Positions 16,761-25,658 of a stretch of DNA of 64,000 bases are shown piece by piece. The stretch spans positions 1 through 64,000 of the forward strand of contig DYKO01000002.1 of assembly GCA_020722565.1 (NCBI GenBank), written 5' to 3'. The DNA comes from Rikenella microfusus (lineage in GTDB: Bacteria; Bacteroidota; Bacteroidia; Bacteroidales; Tenuifilaceae). Position numbers and translations under genes: made by a program. Below the pieces are notes generated by a model that ran no database searches, was not told the origin of the DNA, and saw nothing but the letters and a program-made list of their open reading frames with translations. Position 1 is the first letter of the stretch. Each line of letters opens with the position of its first letter.

Positions 16761-17408
16761 TTACTTGAGCAAACAGGTAAAATCAGTAATAATTGGTATG
16801 GTTTTGTCGTGTTCTTCTTTGCTATGAGTAGTGGCTACGGCAATTACTTTTATTCCAGCCCTTTTGGCTGCTTCAATTCCGGCAAAGGAGTCTTCAAACA
16901 CAACACATTTTTCGGGCATAGTGCCGAGTTTTCCTGCAGCAGTAAGAAATATATCGGGATTTGGTTTCCCTCGTTTAATCATGTTCCCGTCAACAACTAC
17001 ATCAATGTAACTTTGAATTTTTGTATGTTCAATTACAAAGTTGATATTACTCCTGGGTGCTGAGCTGGCTATGGCAATCTTTTTTGAACTACTTTTTAAG
17101 TGCTTCATGAACTCTATTAACCCCTCAAGTGCCTTTATGTCATTCCTGTAGAGTTCACGGTAATCAGCTTCCTTTTCTTCGCCTAACTTTTGAATGAGTT
17201 CATTGGGCAATTCTTTTCCAAAAAGCCCGGTTAGAATATCGTTATTATTCTTTCCAAAGTATTGTTTTGTAAATTTTTTCTTATCAAAAATCAAATTATG
17301 CTTATCGCAGAATTTTTCCCAAGCCAGCAGATGATACCTATGGTTATCAACAATAACGCCATCCATATCAAAGATAGCTGCATCGATTTCCGAAATCATT
17401 TTTCCCAT
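16761..17408 (-). CDS. HAD-family hydrolase, beta-phosphoglucomutase-like
   Basis: A 215-residue HAD subfamily IA protein. Motif I is FDMDGVIVDN, motif II SSAPRSN, motif III lysine is in KRGKPNPDIF and motif IV is VFEDSFAGIEAA. A four-helix cap lies between motifs I and II. Such enzymes are sugar-phosphate phosphatases or beta-phosphoglucomutases; the substrate cannot be read from the sequence. Starts at 17408 or 17399 (MISEID) are both possible. It stands alone, convergent with the DUF5606 cluster and divergent from the next gene. Confidence 0.85.
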   Translation of the reverse strand: MGKMISEIDAAIFDMDGVIVDNHRYHLLAWEKFCDKHNLIFDKKKFTKQYFGKNNNDILTGLFGKELPNELIQKLGEEKEADYRELYRNDIKALEGLIEFMKHLKSSSKKIAIASSAPRSNINFVIEHTKIQSYIDVVVDGNMIKRGKPNPDIFLTAAGKLGTMPEKCVVFEDSFAGIEAAKRAGIKVIAVATTHSKEEHDKTIPIITDFTCLLK

Positions 17409-17449
17409 TTTTTCTTAAATTTGGCACGAAAATAAAAATACTTTTTATT

Positions 17450-17896
17450 ATGAGAACGATGCTTGTGTCAATATTCTTGGTGGTATCGTCATTAATTGCA
17501 AATGGACAGCATATTTCCATTACAAAAGCAAGCAATGCCAAGAGAAATGTTTATAAAATAGTTTCGGATACGCTTCATCTGGGGGAGATCTATTTAGATG
17601 ATCTCTCCGATGATTACGGTAAAATCACTTTATCGCTTTCAAACAGTGGCAATAAGCCTTTATTGATTAAAAATGTTACGGGATGCTGCGGAACCAACAT
17701 CAAGTTGTTTCCAAAAGTTCCTGTACTACCCGGCAAATCAGACAATATTTTGGTTGAGTTCAGAATTGAACCTAAACCCCAGAGGATTAGCCGTACCGTT
17801 AGTATTGAGTCAAATGCAATAGGTAAGGGCGTTTTTAAAATTCATATTGTTGGTTTAGTAATTCAGCGACGACAGACAAATGAACTCGTCCTATAG
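17450..17896 (+). CDS. DUF1573 periplasmic protein
   Basis: A 148-residue protein with a signal peptide (cut after NGQ) and a single DUF1573 domain: DTLHLGEIYLDDLSDDYGKI, SNSGNKPLLIKNV and TGCCGTN in place of the more usual CGCT. Like its relative at 12556-12978 it is probably exported, but it lacks a lipobox. Function unknown. A terminator follows. Confidence 0.7.
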   Translation: MRTMLVSIFLVVSSLIANGQHISITKASNAKRNVYKIVSDTLHLGEIYLDDLSDDYGKITLSLSNSGNKPLLIKNVTGCCGTNIKLFPKVPVLPGKSDNILVEFRIEPKPQRISRTVSIESNAIGKGVFKIHIVGLVIQRRQTNELVL

Positions 17897-17920
17897 CATT
17901 TTGTTATTATAATGTTTAAT

Positions 17921-17946
17921 AAGGGGATTGCTTTTAATCCCCTTTT
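17921..17946 (+). terminator. Terminator after the second DUF1573 gene
   Basis: AAGGGGATT / AATCCCCTT 9-bp stem, 6-base loop, ending in TTTT. Part of it doubles as the -33 element of the pncB promoter. Confidence 0.75.
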
Positions 17947-17958
17947 GTAGTAAATTTA
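17928..17958 (+). promoter_or_regulatory. Promoter of pncB-pncA
   Basis: TTG (17928-17930), a 20-base spacer, then TAAATTTA (17951-17958), close to TTG-N20-TAnnTTTG. The pncB ATG follows only 6 bases after the -7 box, so the transcript would be leaderless or almost so. Confidence 0.5.
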
Positions 17959-17964
17959 AGACCC

Positions 17965-19182
17965 ATGCGAAAACGATTAAATACCACAACCTTCGATTTA
18001 CCCGTACAGGAGCTAAGACGGGGTTATCGTAGCGATGTATACTTTTGGCGTGAAAAGGTTGTGCTCGAATCGCACAAACTGCATCCCACTGTTACCATGC
18101 AGGTTTTTCAAAAAAACGATGCCATTCTCTGTGGAATAGATGAGGCTATTGCCGTTTTGAAAGTAGCCAGTGGCCGTTATTCCGATTACCCTAAAGCCTA
18201 CCGACTTTTTGATAAACTCATTGAACTTAAAAAGTTGGCTCGTAAGTTGTTCCTTTCCGATAAGATGAAGTACCTGCATGTGGAAGAGGAACGCATTAGG
18301 GTTGCTCAGGAGCTCGACAACCTATGGATCGATGGCTTTCCCGATATTCAAATCGATGCCCTTTGGGATGGCGATAGAATTAGTCCATATGAATCGGTAA
18401 TGCATATTAGCGGCGATGCCTCTCTTTTTGCTCATCTCGAAACCATTTATTTGGGCATTTTGGCTCGTCGAACAAAAATAGCCACCAATGTTCGAAAGGT
18501 AGTAGAGGCAGCCAATGGTAAAACAGTACTTTACTTCCCTGCCCGCTTCGACCATTGGGCTGTTCAGGGGGGTGATGGCTATGCTGCGCACATAGGTGGA
18601 GCATCTGGCGTTTCAACCGATGCACAGGGCGAATGGTGGGGGGCTGGAGCTTCTGGAACTATACCTCATGCATTAATTGCAGCAGTTGGTGGCGATACGG
18701 TTATAGCCGTTAAATTCTTTCATGAAACCTATCCCTCTGCCCCTCTAATTGCCCTTGTCGATTTTGATAACGATTGCGTTAATACTTCGCTACGATGCGC
18801 TGAGGCTATGGGCGATAAGCTTTGGGGGGTTAGGCTCGATACCTCCGAAAACCTTGTCGATAAGAGCGTTTTTCCATTAATGGGAACCTATAAGCCAACG
18901 GGTGTAAATCCAAAGTTGGTGGAACTGGTTCGGAACGCTTTGGATAGGAATGGATTCTCAAATGTAAAGATTGTGGTTTCGGGGGGATTTACCCCTGAAA
19001 AGATTAGAAGCTTTGAGGCCCTTAATGTCCCGGTTGATGCCTACGGCGTGGGTAGCTACCTCATGCAGGGAAGTTACGATTTTACTGCAGATATTGTTCA
19101 GGTTGATGGAAAACCGATTTCAAAGGTAGGGCGAATGTATAAACCAAATTCCCGTTTTCAAAGGTATAACCCAAATGAGTAA
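17965..19182 (+). CDS. pncB: Nicotinate phosphoribosyltransferase
   Basis: PncB joins nicotinate and PRPP to nicotinate mononucleotide in NAD salvage. The 405-residue protein is recognised by VQELRRGYRSDVYFWR, the RFDHWAVQGGDGYAAHIGG block, SGVSTDAQ and the C-terminal VSGGFTPEKI and DAYGVGSYL phosphate-binding segments; it resembles the Thermoplasma-type NAPRTase group. It is followed 6 bases later by the pncA gene, giving a complete nicotinamide to NaMN route. Confidence 0.92.
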   Translation: MRKRLNTTTFDLPVQELRRGYRSDVYFWREKVVLESHKLHPTVTMQVFQKNDAILCGIDEAIAVLKVASGRYSDYPKAYRLFDKLIELKKLARKLFLSDKMKYLHVEEERIRVAQELDNLWIDGFPDIQIDALWDGDRISPYESVMHISGDASLFAHLETIYLGILARRTKIATNVRKVVEAANGKTVLYFPARFDHWAVQGGDGYAAHIGGASGVSTDAQGEWWGAGASGTIPHALIAAVGGDTVIAVKFFHETYPSAPLIALVDFDNDCVNTSLRCAEAMGDKLWGVRLDTSENLVDKSVFPLMGTYKPTGVNPKLVELVRNALDRNGFSNVKIVVSGGFTPEKIRSFEALNVPVDAYGVGSYLMQGSYDFTADIVQVDGKPISKVGRMYKPNSRFQRYNPNE

Positions 19183-19188
19183 ACCATT

Positions 19189-19731
19189 ATGAAGGCATTA
19201 ATTATTGTTGATGTTCAGAATGATTTTTGCCCCGGAGGAGCATTGGCTGTAAATGATGGCGATAGGGTAGTGGATCCTATTAACGAATTATCGCATCAGT
19301 TTGAGGCTGAGGGATATCCTGTGGTATTTACAAGGGATTGGCATCCTGAAAATCATATATCATTTAAAGTTAACGGTGGGCAATGGCCAATTCACTGCGT
19401 AGCTGGTACAATAGGTGCACAGTTTCATAAGGATTTGTATTTTCCACCTGTTTCTATATTGGTTTCAAAGGCAACCGAATCCCATCAGGAAGCATATTCA
19501 GGTTTTCAAGGTACAGGCTTATCTTCATGGTTGAAAAAAATTGGGGTGGAAGAGCTCTGGGTTGCCGGTTTGGCCACCGATTATTGTGTAAAAAATACAG
19601 TACTCGATGCCATTAAACTAGGATTTAGCGTAAAGGTGCTTAAAAAAGCAATTAGGGCTGTAAATGTATCGCCTAATGATGGCGAGCAGTCCATTAATGA
19701 AATGATTTTGAACGGAGCCGAAATGATTTAA
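19189..19731 (+). CDS. pncA: Nicotinamidase
   Basis: A 180-residue isochorismatase-fold hydrolase that deaminates nicotinamide to nicotinate. The catalytic triad is visible as D8 (VDVQNDF), K94 (VSKATE) and C133 (ATDYCV), and the metal site as D50, H52 and H56 in DWHPENH. Its product is the substrate of the upstream PncB, with which it forms a two-gene operon. Confidence 0.93.
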   Translation: MKALIIVDVQNDFCPGGALAVNDGDRVVDPINELSHQFEAEGYPVVFTRDWHPENHISFKVNGGQWPIHCVAGTIGAQFHKDLYFPPVSILVSKATESHQEAYSGFQGTGLSSWLKKIGVEELWVAGLATDYCVKNTVLDAIKLGFSVKVLKKAIRAVNVSPNDGEQSINEMILNGAEMI

Positions 19732-19733
19732 AT

Positions 19734-19763
19734 AAAAGGGGGGTGACTAAGCACCCCTCTTTT
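19734..19763. terminator. Bidirectional terminator between pncA and the C10 peptidase gene
   Basis: AAAAGGGGGGTG / CACCCCTCTTTT hairpin with an ACTAAG loop and T-runs on both strands. It lies 3 bases after the pncA stop and 23 bases after the peptidase stop. Confidence 0.8.
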
Positions 19764-19785
19764 ATTTTGATTGATAATTAATCAT

Positions 19786-22431
19786 TTACCTAGTTACTGT
19801 TAACTTTTTAGTAGCAACTTCTCCAGCCTCATTTTGAATCTTTATTAAATATACACCAGTGGTTAGGTTCGAAACATCTATTTTCCCCTCTGTGGTATAA
19901 CCTTCCGATGTCCAAACCAGGGCTCCAGTTATGTTGTAGACTTCAATTCTGCCCCGGGTAAATCCAGCAATATTAACAAAAATAGCCGACTGTGTGGGAT
20001 TGGGGTAAACCGAGAGTTTTGCTTCTTCTCTGGTGTCAACCCCAGAAGGCCAGGTTACGGTCAAAACATTTTCCTTAACAACCACATGTATATCATCACC
20101 TTTACCTACAGTTAAGGTAATAGTTTTATTGCCATATGTGGTATATTTCACGGTAAATGGACCCTCCCCATTTTTTGTTTCAGGTTCTGCTCCTTCGCCA
20201 AAATTCCATTCCCATGAGTCGGGTGACCCATAGGTCATATCAGTAAACACAACAGTGCTGTCGTTACGGTAAGCTGTAGTCTTGTTAACTTTAAAATCTC
20301 CAGAAATAACGGCAGCACCCTTACGCCACATACCCCCATAGGTGGCACTTGTATTATATCCACCTGCCCATACGGTACCATTGGGTGATGCTCCTAATTT
20401 TGTGAACTGATAGTTTTTATAGAATGGGGCATAATCGGTAAAGCTATTTCCTCCATCAACACTATATGATACTCCCATTTTGTTTTCTGTATAATTTGAA
20501 CCGGTTGATATCAGCGTGTCGGTTCCTTGTATCCAGCATAAATCTGCAGTATATACTGCACCAGTAGGGGTAAATTCTGTCCAGTTTTCACCACCATTAG
20601 CAGTACGATAGTACTTGTCAATATTATTTTCTCTGCCATATATTACACCTTCGTATCCATTCTTAAAGGCAATGGTGAACGATGTAGAAGTTAATGGGGT
20701 TTGGTATGCCTGCCAAGTTGCCCCTTTATTGGTTGATTTAAAAATTCTACCTTTATTTGTTGCAAACCAAACAGTATCGCCAATAACTTGATAGTAGCCA
20801 ATTACACCGTATTCACCATCTTGGGGTGAGGGAATGTTTGCTTGGGATACTCTTGTCCAGTTTGATCCTCCGTTGGTTGTGGTGTATATTTCAAAGTATC
20901 CTCCGTTAGGATCGCCCATGCAAAAGCCGTTATCAGCATCCCAGAAATGCACAACATTAGGAAATCCTGAAGGCTTTGTAAAAGTTGCTGATGTTTGTTG
21001 GATCCAGGTTTTTCCACCATCGGTGGTTTTGGCTATCATTCCACCTCCATTTGTACCATCAAATAAAGGCACCCAAGCGGTTTTATCATCAACAGCCGAA
21101 ATCATCGCTGCTTCAAATCCAGTAGAATTAGAAGGATTTACTACACCTGCATTCCAAGTAGCTCCTCCATCAGTGGTCATGGTAAATTCCTTAACTTTTG
21201 CATTGCTTCCCGATCCATCATAGGCAACTGCCCATGCCACACGGTTATTCACCGTCGAAATGTGTCGAATACCCCTCGAAGAGGTGCCAAAACCAGAAGC
21301 CTGACGAATCCATAAATTCATATAAGCAGCAGGATTGGGTTGGATGCCAATTATCATATTGTTACTTTCGCTGAAATCATACCCACCAGCTACCATAGCT
21401 GTTGAGGCGTAATAACCATTAGCATAACCTCCCCAACCCCAGTTAATATGAAGATAACTACTATTGTTATAACCATCGCAAACCCAGGCATGTCCTCCAT
21501 CGGCGCTGCTGCTCCCAGAGTAGTAAACTGGCCTGCCGGCATCAATTTCAGTTTTAATCATGTTTATCCATGTAACCGTGTCCATGGGATTAAAATTGTG
21601 TATTTGAATGGTTGTGGGATCGTAGTTAAAATAATTTGTTAGTGCATGAAGCACATCCTGGCTAAACGCTCCAGAACCATCAGTTGCATAATTCATGTTT
21701 ACTGATACCCCTGCATGATAGCATAGCGTGGCAACTGCGTTTATTTCTGCTTCCGAGCTTTGGTCGCTCAAACTACTTGGCATATTGATCCAATCGTAGT
21801 TTGTTGCCTCAAAATTTGCATATTGCGTTCCATATAGTGGATGAACATATTTATACCACCCCTTCCCTTGTGTTGGCCATTGGTGGTAGCGCATTATTTG
21901 TGACATTGCAGTTGCTACGCAGCCTGTTGGTGTTCCTGTAGGACATAATTGGTTGTAGTAGGGTTCTTGATTCCATGTTGTAGTTAAAAGTGGTCCACCA
22001 CCTTTAATACCTTTACTAATTTTTCCTTCGAGTATTTCTTGCCATTCATTTTTGGTTGTTTTATCTCCAATCCTATTCTTGGCGGCATAACTAATCTGTT
22101 TTGCATACCAATTTAACTTGCCAATTATAACAGGGTTGTCAATTTTTTTTGGCATAGAATTTTCCAACGACCAACCAATTATAGGTTTTGCTTCGTCATC
22201 GGCTGATACAATTATGAATCCCTTTTTTCCCAGGGTGAAAATGTACATGGTCTTATTTTTTGAATAGTCCCAAGTACTTTGTAGCTTTAAATCAAACGTG
22301 TCAATTGCTGCCCCCTTTTTTGCAGAAAGGTAGTTGATAGCTACTTTCCTGGCTAATTTTACATCAACAGGATTTGCAGTTGCTGCTAATCCTAATAGTG
22401 CAATTAGAACAGTTGTGAAAATTTTTCTCAT
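19786..22431 (-). CDS. Secreted C10 (streptopain-like) peptidase with type IX secretion signal
   Basis: An 881-residue secreted cysteine peptidase. In order: signal peptide (1-19), Spi-type propeptide (about 20-145), C10 papain-fold domain with Cys171 in GTPTGCVATAMSQ, His314 in GGHAWVCDGY and INWGWGG; about six BNR-like turns (GGATWNAG, GGKTWIQQ, GGSNWTRV and others, residues 370-700); a PKD-like domain with SWEWNFGEG; and a type IX C-terminal sorting domain (SVYPNPTQ ... GVYLIKIQNEAGE). The product should be exported, crossed through T9SS and fixed to the surface or released. It is 20 bases downstream of the C69 gene. Confidence 0.92.
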   Translation of the reverse strand: MRKIFTTVLIALLGLAATANPVDVKLARKVAINYLSAKKGAAIDTFDLKLQSTWDYSKNKTMYIFTLGKKGFIIVSADDEAKPIIGWSLENSMPKKIDNPVIIGKLNWYAKQISYAAKNRIGDKTTKNEWQEILEGKISKGIKGGGPLLTTTWNQEPYYNQLCPTGTPTGCVATAMSQIMRYHQWPTQGKGWYKYVHPLYGTQYANFEATNYDWINMPSSLSDQSSEAEINAVATLCYHAGVSVNMNYATDGSGAFSQDVLHALTNYFNYDPTTIQIHNFNPMDTVTWINMIKTEIDAGRPVYYSGSSSADGGHAWVCDGYNNSSYLHINWGWGGYANGYYASTAMVAGGYDFSESNNMIIGIQPNPAAYMNLWIRQASGFGTSSRGIRHISTVNNRVAWAVAYDGSGSNAKVKEFTMTTDGGATWNAGVVNPSNSTGFEAAMISAVDDKTAWVPLFDGTNGGGMIAKTTDGGKTWIQQTSATFTKPSGFPNVVHFWDADNGFCMGDPNGGYFEIYTTTNGGSNWTRVSQANIPSPQDGEYGVIGYYQVIGDTVWFATNKGRIFKSTNKGATWQAYQTPLTSTSFTIAFKNGYEGVIYGRENNIDKYYRTANGGENWTEFTPTGAVYTADLCWIQGTDTLISTGSNYTENKMGVSYSVDGGNSFTDYAPFYKNYQFTKLGASPNGTVWAGGYNTSATYGGMWRKGAAVISGDFKVNKTTAYRNDSTVVFTDMTYGSPDSWEWNFGEGAEPETKNGEGPFTVKYTTYGNKTITLTVGKGDDIHVVVKENVLTVTWPSGVDTREEAKLSVYPNPTQSAIFVNIAGFTRGRIEVYNITGALVWTSEGYTTEGKIDVSNLTTGVYLIKIQNEAGEVATKKLTVTR

Positions 22432-22451
22432 AGCATTTAATTTTGGGTTTA

Positions 22452-24182
22452 TTATTGTGGTTCCTTAAACTTATCTCCTGTCTCTTTGACAATTGTTTCT
22501 AACCATTCTTTCTTATATCCCGGTTGAGAGGGATCTATGGAAAAGCCCCATGGATTCCTTAAAAATTTACCATCCTTTTCTCTTTTTACATTTCCATCGA
22601 TATACTTCACAAGTAAATAGTTGCTTAAATCGTTCCATCTCTGTACAGTTGCATTTGCCATGTTAATCGAATAGTCTGTTAAAAATTCGGTTGCTAATTC
22701 TGGGTTTGTTTCATAAAGTTTTAGTGCTGCAGCATCAACTGCAGGAGTGTATGCAATAAATTTAGTTTCTAATTCATTTTGTATTTTGTTGATGTCTTTA
22801 ATAATCAAGTCGTATCTTAGGTATGCAAAATGGGCTACCCTATTAAAAACCCAAAATGCAGAAGTTGGCGAATATGTAAGCATATCACCATTGCCTTCGG
22901 CATAGCTTTCTGGAACCCGATTTATACCGCAGTAAATGGGAACGTAAACAGTTGAAGCAGCATCGTCAACGCCAAACCAAAAAATTCCACCTATTGGTGC
23001 TGGTAGCCAGCTACGCATTTGGGCAATAAACGAAAATCCTGTTTGCTGTGTTGCTGTTACCCTTTCGTGAAAGTAGTTTTCCCCGTTAACACTCCATGTT
23101 AAAGGACGCCAACGATAGGGTAATCCATGTGGGCCTGCACCAACATCCTTGCTCATATCCAGTTCGGTTCCTTCCAAGTGGTCTCGCTTGAAACTCATTA
23201 AATCGAGCACCGATAGCTTTCTGTTGGGTTTAATGTATAGGGGCATTCTGTTTTTAAGGTTTTCGCCTTTGGCGTAATCCCAGAATTTATCCATGTCATC
23301 GGCTGCGTGGTTAAAAAATGCCCAAACCCTTGCCTCGCAGAAACGTGCCCCATCAAATGTTATAGGGTTATATGCATTGCTGAAGTTGAATTCTGTATCT
23401 ACCCCATTATAATAGCCATGCTTTCGGGCATAATCAATTACATCGTAGGAATAGATTACATTTATATCTGGGTTATTAATAAGATGAAGATTTTTGCTGC
23501 TTATTGAGGTCTTAAGGTTCTCTAAAGGGAATTGTTGTATTCGAGCTTGATTGGCATGAGCTGAAATGTAGCCATCTGGAATTCGAACAGCCACCCAAAT
23601 AGCACCCCTATCAATGTTGATATTTCCCTTTAATTTCTTATCATACTTGAGATTCGTTTTTTTAGCAATCATTTCGAGTATCCACACTTCATTGGGGTCG
23701 CCTATTGAGAATGATTCTCCGCTGCTGGCATAGCCATACTGTTCAACAAGTCCAACCATTACTTTAATGGCCTCGCGGGCAGTTTTTGCCCGTTGCAGGG
23801 CAAGAAACATTAAACTGCCATAATCAATTATTGCGGTAGTGTCCATTAATTCTTCAATTCCCCCAAAGGTGGTTTCGCCAATGGCTACCTGGTACTCGTT
23901 CATAAAACCAATAACCTGATAGGTTTCGGAAAACTGGGTTATTTGACCCAGCGGCTTGTTGGTCCCCCTATCGTATATTGTAACCATTGAGCCTGCTGGC
24001 CATTTTGCCCTTGGTTTAAAGTAGAGTTCACCATATCGTATATGGGAGTCGGCTGCGTAACTTATAAAGGTTGACCCATCAGTGCTTGCACTTTTGGTTA
24101 CCAGATAATTTGTACAGGCACTTGCAGGCTTTATTAGTGTTATTCCTGCTATCAGATTCAATATTAATGGTGCTTTTTTCAT
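22452..24182 (-). CDS. C69 family dipeptidase
   Basis: A 576-residue member of peptidase family C69 (PepD-like, Ntn-hydrolase fold). The nucleophile is Cys23 in PASACTNYLVTKSAS, which becomes the N-terminal residue on removal of the signal/propeptide. Other family marks are SYAADSH, GMGE-like AIGETTFGG, GESFSIGDPNEVWILEM and HANQARI. It lacks a type IX C-terminal domain, so it is likely periplasmic. It cleaves dipeptides and could process products of the cotranscribed C10 peptidase (inference). Start ATG 24182 was preferred over TTG 24188. Confidence 0.9.
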   Translation of the reverse strand: MKKAPLILNLIAGITLIKPASACTNYLVTKSASTDGSTFISYAADSHIRYGELYFKPRAKWPAGSMVTIYDRGTNKPLGQITQFSETYQVIGFMNEYQVAIGETTFGGIEELMDTTAIIDYGSLMFLALQRAKTAREAIKVMVGLVEQYGYASSGESFSIGDPNEVWILEMIAKKTNLKYDKKLKGNINIDRGAIWVAVRIPDGYISAHANQARIQQFPLENLKTSISSKNLHLINNPDINVIYSYDVIDYARKHGYYNGVDTEFNFSNAYNPITFDGARFCEARVWAFFNHAADDMDKFWDYAKGENLKNRMPLYIKPNRKLSVLDLMSFKRDHLEGTELDMSKDVGAGPHGLPYRWRPLTWSVNGENYFHERVTATQQTGFSFIAQMRSWLPAPIGGIFWFGVDDAASTVYVPIYCGINRVPESYAEGNGDMLTYSPTSAFWVFNRVAHFAYLRYDLIIKDINKIQNELETKFIAYTPAVDAAALKLYETNPELATEFLTDYSINMANATVQRWNDLSNYLLVKYIDGNVKREKDGKFLRNPWGFSIDPSQPGYKKEWLETIVKETGDKFKEPQ

Positions 24183-24386
24183 TCCCAATATTTTTTGTTA
24201 TACAGTAAACAAGTTAACAAATTGAAGGTTGTAATGGTTTTGAATAAATGAAAATCAATTTATAACTTAATTTACAAAAATAAAAAAAGAATAATTGAAA
24301 GTTGGCTTAATGAAACATTGAAAGTTCATTAATTGAATATTATTGACAAATGTATGCTTTTTGTCGATATAAAACATCTTTATAAG

Positions 24387-24418
24387 TTGTAATGGCATGA
24401 GATTTGTTTCTATATTGC
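24387..24418 (+). promoter_or_regulatory. Possible promoter of the 24454 lipoprotein gene
   Basis: TTG at 24387-24389, 21-base spacer, TATATTGC at 24411-24418, a partial -7 match. The rest of the 271-base gap 24183-24453 is AT-rich and shows no gene or repeat. Confidence 0.4.
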
Positions 24419-24453
24419 ACGTAATTTTATTGTCTAACTAAAATTTAATAGCT

Positions 24454-25548
24454 ATGAAAATTAACAAAACTTTTATGAGCATCCTTTTAATGATGGGTAT
24501 GTTTGCCTTTGTTGCATGCGAAAAGGATGGCGATCAAAATCTCTCAAAAGAGAATGCTGAGGTTCAAATCAGCAATACCGAAAACGAACTAATTACCAAA
24601 TCCAATGAAATTGTAGCTACGGATGGTTACAAAATTCAGGAGTATATTTTTACTGAATTGTCCAATCCGTTTTCTGTAAAATCAGTCCCAATGAAAACGG
24701 GAAATCCTTCCATGGTTCAAAGGGTAATGGATATTTCCAGGCAAAACATGATGCTTGACCATCCTGAAATCAATTTCTATTTTGACTATTTTCTTCTTGA
24801 GAATTTCAACGATTTAACTGGTACATGGGAATGGAACCCCAATACACAGTCGTACGACCACACGAGTACTCCAACCAATGAGGTAGTGGTTAAGTTCCCT
24901 TATCCTGCTGGCAATGCCACTAACAACGTAACACTAACTTACTATGACTTTACCTTTAGTAATGATGGCATTACCGGAATTAAGATAAAAATTGAAAAGG
25001 ACGGAACACAGGTATTCAGTTTTACCTATTCTGCAACCTATGCCATGAATGGAGCTAATATTAATATAACCGCTACTTTTGGCCAATTTTCAATTACTAA
25101 TGCAGAATCCTATAACATGACCATGGATAACAGCGGAATTGTAGTAAATTACAATAAGGATTTTGCTTTCAAAAAGGATGGTAAACTATTTTATAGCGAA
25201 AAGGCTGATGTTGCTCTAACAGGCACCGACCAGAACAATATGAATTTTGTAATGGATGCAAAACAGGTAATTGCTAATCTTGAGTTCAGGTTAAAGATAG
25301 AAGGTAATCCTAATGAATTTGAGACTGGCGATCCCAACGAATTTGTAACTTTTTCGCTCTACACAACCAGTGGCGATAAGGTAGGTGAGTTTGTGTTTGT
25401 TCAGGAACAGGTAAATGGCGGATCGGAATGGGTATTATATTTCAAGTATAATAATGGCGAACAAGTTAATGCAGAAACCCTTATGCCCTATGTTACAGAA
25501 CGAGTTACATCTTTCATTAATGAGGTATATAGTTCAATACTAGCATAA
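24454..25548 (+). CDS. Lipoprotein of unknown function
   Basis: A 364-residue exported protein with a lipoprotein signal (MMGMFAFVAC, lipid-accepting Cys22). The mature part is rich in beta strands, Asn and Thr, and has no motif I recognise; a short internal repeat (GNPNEFETGDPNEF) lies near residue 287. Alternating strands such as FAFKKDGKLFYSEKADVAL suggest a beta-sandwich or lipocalin-like fold, but this is a guess. It is flanked by its own promoter and terminator. Confidence 0.7.
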   Translation: MKINKTFMSILLMMGMFAFVACEKDGDQNLSKENAEVQISNTENELITKSNEIVATDGYKIQEYIFTELSNPFSVKSVPMKTGNPSMVQRVMDISRQNMMLDHPEINFYFDYFLLENFNDLTGTWEWNPNTQSYDHTSTPTNEVVVKFPYPAGNATNNVTLTYYDFTFSNDGITGIKIKIEKDGTQVFSFTYSATYAMNGANINITATFGQFSITNAESYNMTMDNSGIVVNYNKDFAFKKDGKLFYSEKADVALTGTDQNNMNFVMDAKQVIANLEFRLKIEGNPNEFETGDPNEFVTFSLYTTSGDKVGEFVFVQEQVNGGSEWVLYFKYNNGEQVNAETLMPYVTERVTSFINEVYSSILA

Positions 25549-25568
25549 ATTATTCCGCTAAAAATAAT

Positions 25569-25606
25569 AAGAAACTGCCCAATTCTTTGGGCAGTTTCTT
25601 TGTTTT
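25569..25606 (+). terminator. Terminator after the lipoprotein gene
   Basis: Perfect 14-bp stem AAGAAACTGCCCAA / TTGGGCAGTTTCTT with a 4-base loop, then TGTTTT. Confidence 0.85.
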
Positions 25607-25609
25607 CAC

Positions 25610-25640
25610 TTGACTTCTCCTATTGTTTTTTGTAAATTTA
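25610..25640 (+). promoter_or_regulatory. Promoter of the universal stress protein gene
   Basis: TTG (25610-25612), 20-base spacer, TAAATTTA (25633-25640); the start codon is 18 bases further on. Same geometry as the pncB promoter. Confidence 0.5.
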
Positions 25641-25658
25641 TAACAAAACAAAATTGTC

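Noticed and set aside
16725-17063. Forward open frame of 112 codons
   Set aside because: It lies antisense to the well-supported HAD phosphatase gene and has a low-complexity, Phe/Tyr-rich translation with no family resemblance.
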